From Cherax quadricarinatus (Eukaryota > Arthropoda > Malacostraca > Decapoda > Parastacidae), in assembly GCF_038502225.1 (NCBI RefSeq), contig NC_091321.1:37161453-37225452 (forward strand): 64,000 bases of DNA. The letters run 5' to 3'. Every line of letters begins with the position of its first letter. The first letter of the stretch is position 1. Made by a program: the position numbers and the translations under genes. The notes under the pieces were generated by a model. It did not search any database, was not told where the DNA came from, and worked only from the letters and a program-made list of their open reading frames with translations. Shown piece by piece: positions 41,001-54,300 of the stretch.

Positions 41001-44000
41001 TATCAGAATGTGAAGAATCAACAGTATCACTGTATACCCACAATAATAAACTCACACCTAGTATCAGAATACGAAGAATCAACAGTATCACTGTATTCCC
41101 ACATTAATAAACTCATACCTAGTATCAGAATGTGAAGAATCAACAGTATCACTGTATACCCACAATAATAAACTCACACCTAGTATCAGAATGTGAAGAA
41201 TCAACAGTATCACTGTATACCCACAATAATAAACTCACACCTAGTATCAGAATGTGAAGAATCAACATCAACAGTAAACTCACTGTATACAATGTATGCC
41301 AACAATAATAAACTCATACCTAGTATCAGAATGTGAAGAATCAACAGTATCACTGTATACCCACAATAATAAACTCACACCTAGTATCAGAATGTGAAGA
41401 ATCAACAGTATCACTGTATACCCACAATATACTCACACCTAGTATCAGAATGTGAAGAATAACACTCACTCACCTAGTATCAGAATGTGAAGAATCAACA
41501 GTATCACTGTATACCCACAATAATAAACTCACACCTAGTATCAGAATGTGAAGAATCAACAGTATCACTGTATACCCACAATAATAAACTCACACCTAGT
41601 ATCAGAATGTGAAGAATCAACAGTCAACATCACTGTATACCCACAATAATAAACTCACACCTAGTATCAGAATGTGAAGAATCAACAGTATCACTGTATA
41701 CCCACAATAATAAACTCACACCTAGTATCAGAATGTGAAGAATCAACAGTATCACTGTATACCCACAATAATAAACTCACACCTAGTATCAGAATGTGAA
41801 GAATCAACAGTATCACTGTATACCCACAATAATAAACTCACACCTAGTATCAGAATGTGAAGAATCAACAGTATCACTGTATACCCACAATAATAAACTC
41901 ACACCTAGTATCAGAATGTGAAGAATCAACAGTATCACTGTATACCCACAATAATAAACTCACACCTAGTATCAGAATGTGAAGAAGAATCAACAGTCAA
42001 CATCACTGTATACCCTCAATAATAAACTCACACCTAGTATCTGAATGTGAAGAATCAACAGTATCACTGTATACCCACAATAATAAACTCACACCTAGTA
42101 TCAGAATGTGAAGAATCAACAGTATCACTGTATACCCACAATAATAAACTCACACCTAGTATCAGAATGTGAAGAATCAACAGTATCACAGAATACTCAG
42201 AATGTGAAGAATCAACAGTAGCGTCACTAATAAACTCATCAGAATGTGAAGAATCAACAGTGTAGTAGTCAGAATGTGAAGAATCAACAGTGTCACTGTA
42301 TACCCACATTAATAAACTCACACCTTATCACTGTATGCCCACATTAATAAACTCACACCTAGTATCAGAATGTGAAGAATAAACAGTATCATTGTATACC
42401 TAGCATCAGAATGTGAAGAATCAACAGTGTCACTGTATACCCACAATAATAAACTCACACCTAGTATCAGAATGTGAAGAATCAACAGTGTCACTGTATA
42501 CCCACAGTAATAAATCACACCTAGTATCAGAATGTGAAGAATCAACAGTCTCACTGTATACCCACAATAATAAACTCACACCTAGTATCAGAATGTGAAG
42601 TATCAACAGTATCACTGTATACCCACAATAATAAACTCATACCTAGTATCAGAATGTGAAGAATCAACAGTATCACTGTAATAAACTCACACCTAGTATC
42701 AGAATGTGAAGAATCAACAGTCTCAATGTATGCCCACAATAATAAACTCATACCTAGTATCAGAATGTGAAGAATCAACAGTATCACTGTATACCCACAA
42801 TAATAAACTCACACCTAGTATCAGAATGTGAAGAATCAACAGTATCACTGTATACCCCAATAATATCACTGTATCACCCACAATAATAAACTCACACCTA
42901 GTATCAGAATGTGAAGAATCAACAGTATCACTGTATACCCACAATAATAAACTCACACCTAGTATCAGAATGTGAAGAATCATACAGTATCACTGTATAC
43001 CCACAGTATCAATAAACTCACACCTAGTATATGTGAAGAATCAACAGAATGTACCCACAATAAGAATCAACAGTATCACTGTATACCCACAATAATAAAC
43101 TCACACCTAGTATCAGAATGTGAAGAATCAACAGTATCACTGTATACCCACAATAATAAACTCACACCTAGTATCAGAATGTGAAGAATCAACAGTATCA
43201 CTGTATACCCACAATAATAAACTCACACCTAGTATCAGAATGTGAAGAATCAACAGTATCACTGTATACCCACAATAATAAACTCACACCTAGTATCAGA
43301 ATGTGAAGAATCAACAGTATCACTGTATACCCACAATGTAATAAACTCACACCTAGTATCAGAATGTGAAGAATCAACAGTATCACTGTATACCCACAAT
43401 AATAAACTCACACCTAGTATCAGAATGTGAAGAATCAACAGTATCACTGTATACCCACAATAATAAACTCACACCTAGTATCAGAATGTGAAGAATCAAC
43501 AGTGTCACTGTATACCCACAATAATAAACTCACACCTAGTATTAGAATGTGAAGAATCAACAGTATCACTGTATACCCACATTAATAAACTCACACCTAG
43601 TATCAGAATGTGAAGAATCAACAGTATCACTGTATACCCACATTAATAAACTCACACCTAGTATCAGAATGTGAAGAATCAACAGTATCACTGTATACCC
43701 ACCTAATTTAACTCATACCTAGTATGAGAATGTGAAGAATCAACAGTATAGCTGTATACCAATATTAATAAACTCACACCTAGTATCAGAATGTGAAGAA
43801 TCAACAGTATCACTGTATACCCACAATAATAAACTCACACCTAGTATCAGAATGTGAAGAATCAACAGTATCACTGTATACCCACAATAATAAACTCACA
43901 CCTAGTATCAGAATGTGAAGAATCAACAGTATCACTGTATACCCACAATAATAAACTCACACCTAGTATCAGAATGTGAAGAATCAACAGTATCACTGTA

Positions 44001-45732
44001 TACCCACAATAATAAACTCACACCTAGTATCAGAATGTGAAGAATCAACAGTATCACTGTATACCCACAATAATAAACTCACACCTAGTATCAGAATGTG
44101 AAGAATCAACAGTATCACTGTATACCCACAATAATAAACTCACACCTAGTATCAGAATGTGAAGAATCAACAGTGTCACTGTATACCCACAATAATAAAC
44201 TCACACCTAGTATCAGAATGTGAAGAATCAACAGTGTCACTGTATACCCACAGTAATAAACTCACACCTAGTATCAGAATGTGAAGAATCAACAGTCTCA
44301 ATGTATGCCAACAATAATAAACTCATACCTAGTATCAGAATGTGAAGAATCAACAGTATCACTGTATACCCACAATAATAAACTCACACCTAGTATCAGA
44401 ATGTGAAGAATCAACAGTATCACTGTATACCCACAATAATAAACTCACACCTAGTATCAGAATGTGAAGAATCAACAGTCTCAATGTATGCCAACAATAA
44501 TAAACTCATACCTAGTATCAGAATGTGAAGAATCAACAGTATCACTGTATACCCACAATAATAAACTCACACCTAGTATCAGAATGTGAAGAATCAACAG
44601 TATCACTGTATACCCACAATAATAAACTCACACCTAGTATCAGAATGTGAAGAATCAACAGTATCACTGTATACCCACAATAATAAACTCACACCTAGTA
44701 TCAGAATGTGAAGAATCAACAATATCACTGTATACCCACAATAATAAACTCACACCTAGTATCAGAATGTGAAGAATCAACAGTATCACTGTATTCCCAC
44801 ATTAATAAACTCACACCTAGTATCAGAATGTGAAGAATCAACAGTATCACTGTATACCCACAATAATAAACTCACACCTAGTATCAGAATGTAAAGAATC
44901 AACAGTATCACTGTATACCCACAATAATAAACTCACACCTAGTATCAGAATGTGAAGAATCAACAGTATCACTGTATACCCACAATAATAAACTCACACC
45001 TAGTATCAGAATGTGAAGAATCAACAGTATCACTGTATACCCACAATAATAAACTCACACCTAGTATCAGAATGTGAAGAATCAACAGTATCACTGTATA
45101 CCCACAATAATAAACTCACACCTAGTATCAGAATGTGAAGAATCAACAGTGTCACTGTATACCCACAATAATAAACTCACACCTAGTATCAGAATGTGAA
45201 GAATCAACAGTATCACTGTATACCCACAATAATAAACTCACACCTAGTATCAGAATGTGAAGAATCAACAGTATCACTGTATACCCACAATAATAAACTC
45301 ACACCTAGTATCAGAATGTGAAGAATCAACAATATCACTGTATACCCACAATAATAAACTCTAGTATCAGAATGTAAAGAATCAACAGTATCACTGTATG
45401 CCAACATTAATAAACTCACTCCTAGTATCAGAATGTGAAGAATCAACAGTATCACTGTATACCCACAATAATAAACTCACACCTAGTATCAGAATGTAAA
45501 GAATCAACAGTATCACTGTATACCCACAATAATAAACTCACACCTAGTATCAGAATGTGAAGAATCAACAGTATCACTGTATACCCACAATAATAAACTC
45601 ACACCTAGTATCAGAATGTGAAGAATCAACAGTATCACTGTATACCCACAATAATAAACTCACACCTAGTATCAGAATGTGAAGAATCAACAGTATCACT
45701 GTATACCCACAATAATAAACTCACACCTAGTA

Positions 45733-45824
45733 AATATAAACGAGAATATAGTAGAATTAAACATTTCAACTGCTTCATTATAAATACTGTTTACGATCTT
45801 TAGTAACTTCAGATTTATCATAAT
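45733..45824. other. 92-bp AT-rich spacer between satellites A and B
   Basis: This is single-copy-looking AT-rich sequence starting AATATAAACGAGAATATAG. Satellite A ends abruptly within a unit at CCTAGTA, and satellite B begins at CTCATAGAGACAG. No coding or mobile-element signature is seen. Confidence 0.7.
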
Positions 45825-48800
45825 CTCATAGAGACAGCTCATACAGACAGCTCATACAGACAGCTCATACAGACTGCTCATACAGACAGCTCATACAGAC
45901 AGCTCATACAGACTGCTCATACAGACAGCTCATACGGACAGCTCATACAGACTGCTCATACAGACAGCTCATACGGACAGCTCATACAGACTGCTCATAC
46001 AGACAGCTCATACATACAGCTCATACAGACTGCTCATACAGACAGCTCATACGGACAGCTCATACAGACAGCTCATACAGACAGCTCATACGGACAGCTC
46101 ATACAGACTGCTCATACAGACAGCTCATACAGACAGCTCATACAGACTGCTCATACAGACAGCTCATACAGACAGCTCATACAGACAGCTCATACAGACA
46201 GCTCATACAGACAGCTCATACAGACAGCTCATACAGACAGCTCATCATACAGACAGCTCATACAGACAGCTCATACAGACAGCTCATACAGACAGCTCAT
46301 ACAGACAGCTCATACAGACAGCTCATACAGACAGCTCATACAGACAGCTCATACAGACAGCTCATACAGACAGCTCATACAGACAGCTCATACAGACAGC
46401 TCATACAGACAGCTCATACAGACAGCTCATACAGACAGCTCATACAGACAGCTCATACAGACAGCTCATACAGACAGCTCATACAGACAGCTCATACAGA
46501 CAGCCCATACAGACAGCTCATACAGCTCATACAGACAGCTCATACAGACAGCTCATACAGACTGCTCATACAGACAGCTCATACAGACAGCTCATACAGA
46601 CATACAGACAGCTCATACAGACAGCTCATACAGACAGCTCATACAGCTCATACAGACAGCTCATACAGACAGCTCATACAGACAGCTCATACAGACAGCT
46701 CATACAGACAGCTCATACAGACAGCTCAGCTCATACAGACAGCTCATACAGACAGCTCATACAGACAGCTCATACAGACAGCTCATACAGACAGCTCATA
46801 CAGACAGCTCATACAGACTGCTCATACAGACAGCTCATACAGACAGCTCATACAGACATACAGACAGCTCATACAGACAGCTCATACAGACAGCTCATAC
46901 AGACAGCTCATACAGACAGCTCATACAGACAGCTCATACAGACAGCTCATACAGACTGCTCATACAGACAGCTCATACAGACAGCTCATACAGACATACA
47001 GACAGCTCATACAGACAGCTCATACAGACAGCTCATACAGACATACAGAAAACTCATACAGACAGCTCATACAGACAGCTCATACAGACAGCTCATACAG
47101 ACAGCTCATACAGACAGCTCATACAGACAGCTCATACAGACAGCTCATACAGACAGCTCATACAGACAGCTCATACAGACATACAGACAGCTCATACAGC
47201 TCATACAGACAGCTCATACAGACAGCTCCTACAGACAGCTCATACAGACAGCTCATACAGACAGCTCATACAGACAGCTCATACAGACAGCTCATACAGA
47301 GCTCATACAGACAGCTCATACAGACAGCTCATACAGACAGCTCATACAGACAGCTCATACAGACTGCTCATACAGACAGCTCATACAGACAGCTCATACA
47401 GACAGCTCATACAGACAGCTCATACAGACAGCTCATACAGACAGCTCATACAGACAGCTCATACAGACAGCTCATACAGACAGCTCATACAGACAGCTCA
47501 TACAGACAGCTCATACAGACAGCTCATACAGACAGCTCATACAGACAGCTCATACAGACAGCTCATACAGACAGCTCATACAGACAGCTCATACAGACAG
47601 CTCATACAGACAGCTCATACAGACAGCTCATACAGACAGCTCATACAGACAGCTCATACAGACAGCTCATACAGACAGCTCATACAGACAGCTCATACAG
47701 ACAGCTCATACAGACAGCTCATACAGACAGCTCATACAGACAGCTCATACAGACAGCTCATACAGACAGCTCATACAGACAGCTCATACAGACAGCTCAT
47801 ACAGACAGCTCATACAGACAGCTCATACAGACAGCTCATACAGACAGCTCATACAGACAGCTCATACAGACAGCTCATACAGACAGCTCATACAGACAGC
47901 TCATACAGACAGCTCATACAGACAGCTCATACAGACAGCACATTCAAACAACACATACAGAAAACTCATACAGAGAGTACATACAGACAGCTCATACAGA
48001 CAGCTCATACAGACAGCTCATACAGACAGCTCATACAGACAGCTCATACAGACAGCTCATACAGACAGCTCATACAGACAGCTCATACAGACAGCTCATA
48101 CAGACAGCTCATACAGACAGCTCATACAGACAGCTCATACAGACAGCTCATACAGACAGCTCATACAGACAGCTCATACAGACAGCTCATACAGACAGCT
48201 CATACAGACAGCTCATACAGACAGCTCATACAGACAGCTCATACAGACAGCTCATACAGACAGCTCATACAGACAGCTCATACAGACAGCTCATACAGAC
48301 AGCTCATACAGACAGCTCATACAGACTGCTCATACAGACAGCTCATACAGACAGCTCATACAGACAGCTCATACAGACAGCTCATACAGACAGCTCATAC
48401 AGACAGCTCATACAGACAGCTCATACAGACAGCTCATACAGACAGCTCATACAGACAGCTCATACAGACAGCTCATACAGACAGCTCATACAGACTGCTC
48501 ATACAGACAGCTCATACAGACAGCTCATACAGACAGCTCATACAGACAGCTCATACAGACAGCTCATACAGACAGCTCATACAGACAGCTCATACAGACA
48601 GCTCATACAGACAGCTCATACAGACAGCTCATACAGACACATACAGACAGCTCATACAGACAGCTCATACAGAGCTCATACAGACAGCTCATACAGATAG
48701 CTCATACAGACAGCTCATACAGACAGCTCATACAGACAGCTCATACAGACAGCTCATACAGACAGCTCATACAGACAGCTCATACAGACAGCTCATACAG

Positions 48801-49651
48801 ACAGCTCATACAGACAGCTCATACAGACAGCTCATACAGACAGCTCATACAGACTGCTCATACAGACAGCTCATACAGACAGCTCATACAGACAGCTCAT
48901 ACAGACTGCTCATACAGACTGCTCATACAGACTGCTCATACAGACTGCTCATACAGACAGCTCATACAGACAGCTCATACAGACAGCTCATACAGACAGC
49001 TCATACAGACAGCTCATACAGACAGCTCATACAGACAGCTCATACAGTCAGCTCATACAGACAGCTCATACAGACAGCTCATACAGACAGCTCATACAGA
49101 CAGCTCATACAGACTGCTCATACAGACAGCTCATACAGACAGCTCATACAGACAGCTCATACAGACTCATACAGACAGCTCATACAGACAGCTCATACAG
49201 ACAGCTCATACAGTCAGCTCATACAGACTGCTCATACAGACCGCTTATTCAGACAGCTGTTACATACAGCTCATACAAGCAGCTCTTACAGACAGGTCAT
49301 ACTGACAGCTCTTAGAGACAGCTCATACAGACAGCTCATACAGACTGCTCATACAGACCGCTCATACAGATAGCTCCTACAGACAGCTCATGCAGGCAGC
49401 TCTTACAGACAGCTCATACAGTCAGCTCATACAGACTGCTCATACAGACCGCTTATTCAGACAGCTGTTACAGACAGCTCATACAAGCAGCTCTTACAGA
49501 CAGGTCATACCGACAGCTCTTAGAGACAGCTCATACAGACTGCTCATACAGACCGCTCATACAGATAGCTCCTTCACACAGCTCATGCAGACAGCTCTTA
49601 CAGACAGCTCATACAGTCAGCTCACATAGACAGCTCATACAAACAGCTCAT
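45825..49651. repeat. Satellite B (13-bp unit CAGACAGCTCATA), main block
   Basis: About 290 tandem copies of a 13-bp unit. A common variant has ACTGCTCAT for ACAGCTCAT. There are occasional partial units ('CAGACATACAGACAG', 'ACAGAGCTCAT'). The centre (about 47,400-48,600) is almost uniform, while both ends are more varied. A diverged patch with ACAGCACATTCAAACAAC sits at about 47,935-47,990 and recurs beyond the array's right edge. No gene is seen. Confidence 0.96.
49213..49635. repeat. About 205-bp higher-order repeat in satellite B, two copies
   Basis: A run of diverged 13-mers (CAGTCAGCTCATACAGACTG, then GACCGCTTATTCAGACAGCT and later CTCTTAGAGACAGCTCATAC) starts near 49,213 and is repeated in the same order from near 49,418, with scattered changes. 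The right part of the array therefore expanded in blocks of about 16 units. Confidence 0.8.
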
Positions 49652-49780
49652 ATCTGAGTTTATTTCTTGGGTGGCATTGAAAATTGGATTGGGCAAATGT
49701 TTTGTTAGTGGGATGAATTGTAAAGGACCTGCCTAGTATAGGCCATCAGGCCTGCTGCAGTGTTCCTCTTTTCTTATGTT
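49652..49780 (+). mobile_element. CR1 3'-end fragment (129 bp) in satellite B
   Basis: This is the extreme 3' UTR and tail only, very similar to the ends of the copies at 583 and 7144: GTGGGATGAATTGTAAAGGA, GGCCTGCTGCAGTGTTCCTC and a single TTCTTATG unit. CAT occurs on both sides (49649-49651 and 49781-49783), and satellite B continues afterwards. It is a severely 5'-truncated insertion with no coding sequence. Confidence 0.9.
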
Positions 49781-49949
49781 CATACAGACAGCTCTTACAG
49801 ACAGCTCATACAGAGAGCTCATACAAACAGCACATTCAAACAACACATACAGAAAACTCATACAGACAGCTCATACAGACAACTCATACAGACACCTCAT
49901 ACAGCCAGCACATACAAACAGCACATTCAAACAACACATACAGAAAACT
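49781..49949. repeat. Satellite B, degenerate right edge
   Basis: About 13 diverged 13-bp units follow the CR1 tail. They include two copies of the ACAGCACATTCAAACAAC block, which is also present inside the main array near 47,935. The array fades out at 'GAAAACTATAAAAATAATG'. Confidence 0.85.
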
Positions 49950-50746
49950 ATAAAAATAATGATCCAGAGAGGGACATTACAATAATTTTAAATAAATGTG
50001 TGTAATTAAAAGAATATGATACATAAAAAAATGTACAACGTGTATCTCAGGTTTTTATTTTAGCAGTGAAACTGACCCTGAGTGAATCAGTGAATCAGTG
50101 AATCAGACTCTGAGGTGAGACCTACTAGTGAGTGAGCGGGGAAGTGAGGACACCAAGAATATCCGGTGAGAGGAATGTCTCTCCTGTGTAAAAACCGAAC
50201 CACGTTGGTGGATTTCTAGTTCCTTTTTTTTTACTCTTAGTTCCGATTGTAATAATAATAATAATAAGATTGACATATTTTTGGCTCTTAGTTCTGAGTG
50301 TAGAAATAAGAATAATATTGTAATAATAAAAACAATAATAATATTGACATATATCAGAGGTACATCTTCATGGTCTTCTTCCATTTTCTATCCAACAACA
50401 TCGTGATTTTTGTATTCAATAATTTATTCGTAATTGTTTTCTTTATGCTTAAAAAAACAATAAAAATTATTAGTAAACTAGTAGTAAAGTTGTTACTTTT
50501 ATGTCAGATGCACTGACCCATATTCCTCCATCTTAAACTGATATATTTAAAATAGACTTTGTTGACTTGTTAAAAGGTAAAATAACCACCCCTTCCGAAC
50601 TCCTCAGGTTAAACTACATAACACAAGACTTCTTTCATTCACTGTTACTATATGTTTGTGGTTATTATTACGTGTATAAGTTCCTGCATAATAATAAGAC
50701 GATAACCTACCTTCTGAGATCATACACCAGATAACTGTTAGTCTAT
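49950..50746. other. AT-rich spacer between satellites B and C, no gene recognised
   Basis: About 800 bp of apparently unique, AT-rich sequence. It contains three tandem copies of GTGAATCAG (about 50,080-50,106), a short (AAT)n microsatellite near 50,250-50,267 and related AATAAT runs to about 50,345. The only ORFs (minus strand, under 95 codons) are low-complexity readings of these runs. No transposon ends are seen. Confidence 0.6.
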
Positions 50747-51136
50747 GGTATGAAGCATCATCCAGAAGGTCACCATCTCTTGGAGAAGTATCATGCCACT
50801 CCACGGGATACTCCATCCCCTGGAGAAATATCATGCCACACCACAGTATACTCAATTCCCCTGGAGAAGTATGTCACATCACAGTACACTAAATCCCCTG
50901 CAAAAGTATTATGCCACATAAAAGTATATTCCATCCCCTGGAAAAGTATCATACCATACCACAGTATACTCCATGCCCAGGAGAAGTATCATGCCACACC
51001 ACAGCATACTACATCCCCTGAAGAAGGATCTTGCCATACCACAGTATACTCCATTACCTGGAGAAGTATAATGCGACACCACATTACACTCTATCCCCTG
51101 GAGAAGTACCATTTCACACCACAGTATACTCAATCC
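50747..51136. repeat. Satellite C (40-bp unit), first segment
   Basis: This opens a diverged 40-bp tandem array; a typical unit is 51668-51707, with CATGCCACACCACAGTATAC followed by TCCATCCCCTGGAGAAGTAT. It is interrupted after ATACTCAATCC (51126-51136) by the insert at 51137. Confidence 0.93.
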
Positions 51137-51323
51137 AGTGAAGAAATTAAGACACATGTGCAACATCTGGGTATCTTTATTGTAGACGTTTCGCCATCCA
51201 GTGGCTTTATCAATACAAATTCTAGGACATAACTTGAAGACAGTAGAACTATGTACAGAAGATGGGGTAATCAGTCCCTCAACCTTGGAGTAGGTGCGAA
51301 GAGCACCATAGTCGTGGAGATTC
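51137..51323. mobile_element. SINE/MITE-like insert with 11-bp flanking direct repeats
   Basis: About 187 bp of non-satellite sequence includes GACACATGTGCAACATCTGG, GGTATCTTTATTGTAGACG and TTTCGCCATCCAGTGGCTTT. ATACTCAATCC flanks it at 51126-51136 and 51324-51334, consistent with a target-site duplication, though satellite periodicity could also produce this. It is related to the insert at 12190-12340. I recall this sequence as frequent in decapod genomes. Confidence 0.7.
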
Positions 51324-54300
51324 ATACTCAATCCCCTGGAGAAGTATCATGCGACACAGCAGTATACTTCATCCCCTTGAAAAGTATCATGCGACACAAC
51401 AGCAGTATACTCCATTCCCTGGAGAAGTATCATACCACACTATAGAATACCCCATCCCTTGGAGAAGTATCATGCAACACAAAAGAATGCTCCATCCCCT
51501 GGAGAAGTATCATGCCACACCACAGTATACTAAATCTTCTGGAAAAGTATCATGCCACACCAAAGTATACTCCATCCCCTGGAGAAGTATCATGCCATAC
51601 CACAGTTTACCCCATCCCCAGGAGAAGTATCATGCCACACACCAGTACACTCCATCCCCTGGAGAAGTATCATGCCACACCACAGTATACTCCATCCCCT
51701 GGAGAAGTATCATGCCATACCACAGTTTACCCCATCCCCAGGAGAAGTATCATGCCATTCCAAAGTATACTCCTTCACCTGGAGAAGTATCATGCCATTC
51801 CAAAGTATACTCCTTCACCTGGAGAAGTATCATGCCAAACCGCAGTATACTCCATCTCCAGGAGAAGCATCATGCCACAAAACAGTATACTCCATCCCTT
51901 GGAGAAGTATCATGCCACAGCACAGTATACTCCATCCCCAGGAGAAGTATCATGCCACACCACACTAAACTCCATCACCTGGAGAAGTATCATGCCACAC
52001 CACAGTACACTCCATCTCCTGGAGAAGCATCATGCAACTCCACAATACACACCATCCCCTGGAGAAGTATTATGCCATACCACAGTATACTTCATCCTAT
52101 GCAGAAGTATCATGCCATACCACAGAATAGTCCATCCCCTGGAGAATTATCATGCCTCACCACAGTATACTCCTTTCCCTGGAGAAGTGTCATGCCACAC
52201 CACAATATACTCAATCCCCTGGAGAAGTATAATGCCACACCACAGAATACTACATCTCCAAGAGAAGTATCATACCACACCACAGCATACTCCATCTACT
52301 GGAGAAGCTTCAAGCCACAGCACAGTACACTACATCCCCTTGAAAAGTATCATGCCACACAGCAGTACGCTACATCCACTGGAGAAGTATCATGCCACAC
52401 AACAGAATACTCCATCCAAAGGAGAAGTATCATGCCACACAACAGTATAGTAAATCCTCTGGAAAAAATTAATGCCACACCAAAGTATACTCCATCCCTT
52501 GGAGAAGTATCATGCCACACAACAGCATACTCCATCCCATGGATAATTATCATGCCACACCACAGTATACTCCAATCCCTCGAGAAAAATTATGCCACAC
52601 CACAGTGTACTCCAACTCTTGGAGAACTGTCATGTCCCACCACAGTATACTCAATCCTCTGGAGAAGTATCATGCCACAACACAGTATACTCCATCCCAT
52701 GGAGATGTATCATAACATACCACAGTATACTCCATCACATGGCGAAGTATCATGCCGCACCACAGTGTACTCCATCTCCTGGAAAAGTATCATGCCACAC
52801 CACAGTATACTCCATACCTTGGAAAAGTATCATGCTACACAACAGTATACTCCATTCCCTGGAGAAGTATCATTCCATGCCACAGTAAACTCCTTTCCCT
52901 GGAGAAGGATCATCCCACACAAAAGTAAACTCCATCCCCTGGAGAAGTATCATGCCACACCACAGTATACTAAATCCCCTGGAGAAGTATCATGCCACAC
53001 AAGAGTATACTCTATCCCCAGGAGAAGTATCATACCACACCGCAGTATACTCCATCCCCAGGAGAAGTATCATGCGACACCACAGTATACTCCATCCTCT
53101 GGAGAAGTATCATGGCACACCACAGTATACTCTATCCCTTGGAGTAGAATCATGCCGTTCCACAGTATACTCCATCCCCTGGATAAGTATCATTCCACAC
53201 CACAGTATATTCCAGCTCCAGGAGAAGCATCATGCCACAAAACAGTATACTCCATCCCCTGAAGAAGTATCATCCCACTCCACAGTATACTCCATCCCCT
53301 GGCGAAGTATCATGCCGCACCAGAGTGTACTCCATCTCCTGGAGAAATATCATGCCACACCACAGAATTCTCCATGCATTGGAAAAGTATCAGGCCACAC
53401 AACAGTATACTCGATGCCTTAGAGAAGTATCATGATACGCCACAGTATACTTCATCACCTAAAGAAGTATCATACCATATCACAGTATACTCCATCTCCT
53501 GGAAAAGTATCATGCTACACAACAGTATGCTCTATTCCGTGTAGAAATATCATTCCATGCCACAGTAAACTCCTTCTCCTGTAGAAGGATCCTTCCACAC
53601 ATAAGTAAACTCCATCACCTGGAAAGTAACATGCCACACCAAAATATGCACCATCCCCAAAAGAAGTATCATGCCACACCACAGTATACTAAATCCCCTG
53701 GAAAAGCATCATACCACACCTCAGTATACTCCATCCCCAGGAGAAGCATCGTCCCACACCACAGTATACTCCATCCTCTGGAGAAGTATCATGGCACACC
53801 ACAGTATACTCCATCCCTTGGAGTAGAATCATGCCGTTCCATAGTATACTCCATCCCCTGGAGAAGTATCATTCCACACCACAGTATACTCCAGCTCGAG
53901 AAGAAGCATCATGCCTCAAAAGAGTATACTCCATCCCATGGAGAAGTATCATCCCACACCACAGTATACACCATCCCCAGGTGAAGTATCATGCCACACC
54001 ATTCTATACTCCATCAACTGGAGAAGTATCATGTCACACCGTAGTATACTCCATCCCCAGGAGAAATATCATGCCGCACCACACTAAACTCCATCCAATG
54101 GAGAAGTATCATGCCACACCACAGTTCACTGCATCTCCTGGAGAAGCATCATGCAACTCCACAATATACTCCATCCCCTGGAGAAGTATCATATCACACC
54201 ACAGTACACTCCATCCCCTATAGAAGTGTCATGCCACACCGCAGTATACTCCATCCCCTGGAGAAGTACAATGCCACACCACAGTAGACTCCATCCCCTG

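Larger units (their letters stand above)
22268..45732. repeat. Satellite A, homogeneous core (about 385 units of 61 bp)
   Basis: A typical unit is 23001-23061. Most units here look identical and carry the linker CACAATAAT, where the left block has GCCTGAAT or ACATTAAT. Differences are mostly small internal deletions or duplications that break one unit, plus a recurring variant with 'TCTCAATGTATGCCAAC' (for example 25653, 35836, 36562, 44297, 44478). The first few units after the RTE insertion, and patches near 28,900, 40,190-40,380 and 43,560-43,760, carry the older ACATTAAT type. No gene is seen in 23.4 kb. Confidence 0.96.

Noticed and set aside
24432..45455. Many 60-90 codon ORFs in satellite A (such as those with LILHILILGVSLLLWVYSD)
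   Set aside because: They are all readings of the same 61-bp unit. Length clusters at three units (183 bp), they appear on both strands, and they end wherever the cycle meets the stop. No start context or family match is seen.
22268..49949. CRISPR array
   Set aside because: Units are directly adjacent with no unique spacers, no cas genes are near, and the window is eukaryotic.
49390..50005. ORFs of 69-81 codons rich in DSSYSQLIQTAHT in satellite B
   Set aside because: These are translations of the 13-bp unit through its 39-bp cycle, with overlapping versions in other frames.
50103..50855. Small minus-strand ORFs (93 and 83 codons) around the B-C spacer
   Set aside because: The first reads AAT-type microsatellites, giving runs of Ile, Leu and Phe. 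The second starts in satellite C. Neither has a convincing motif.
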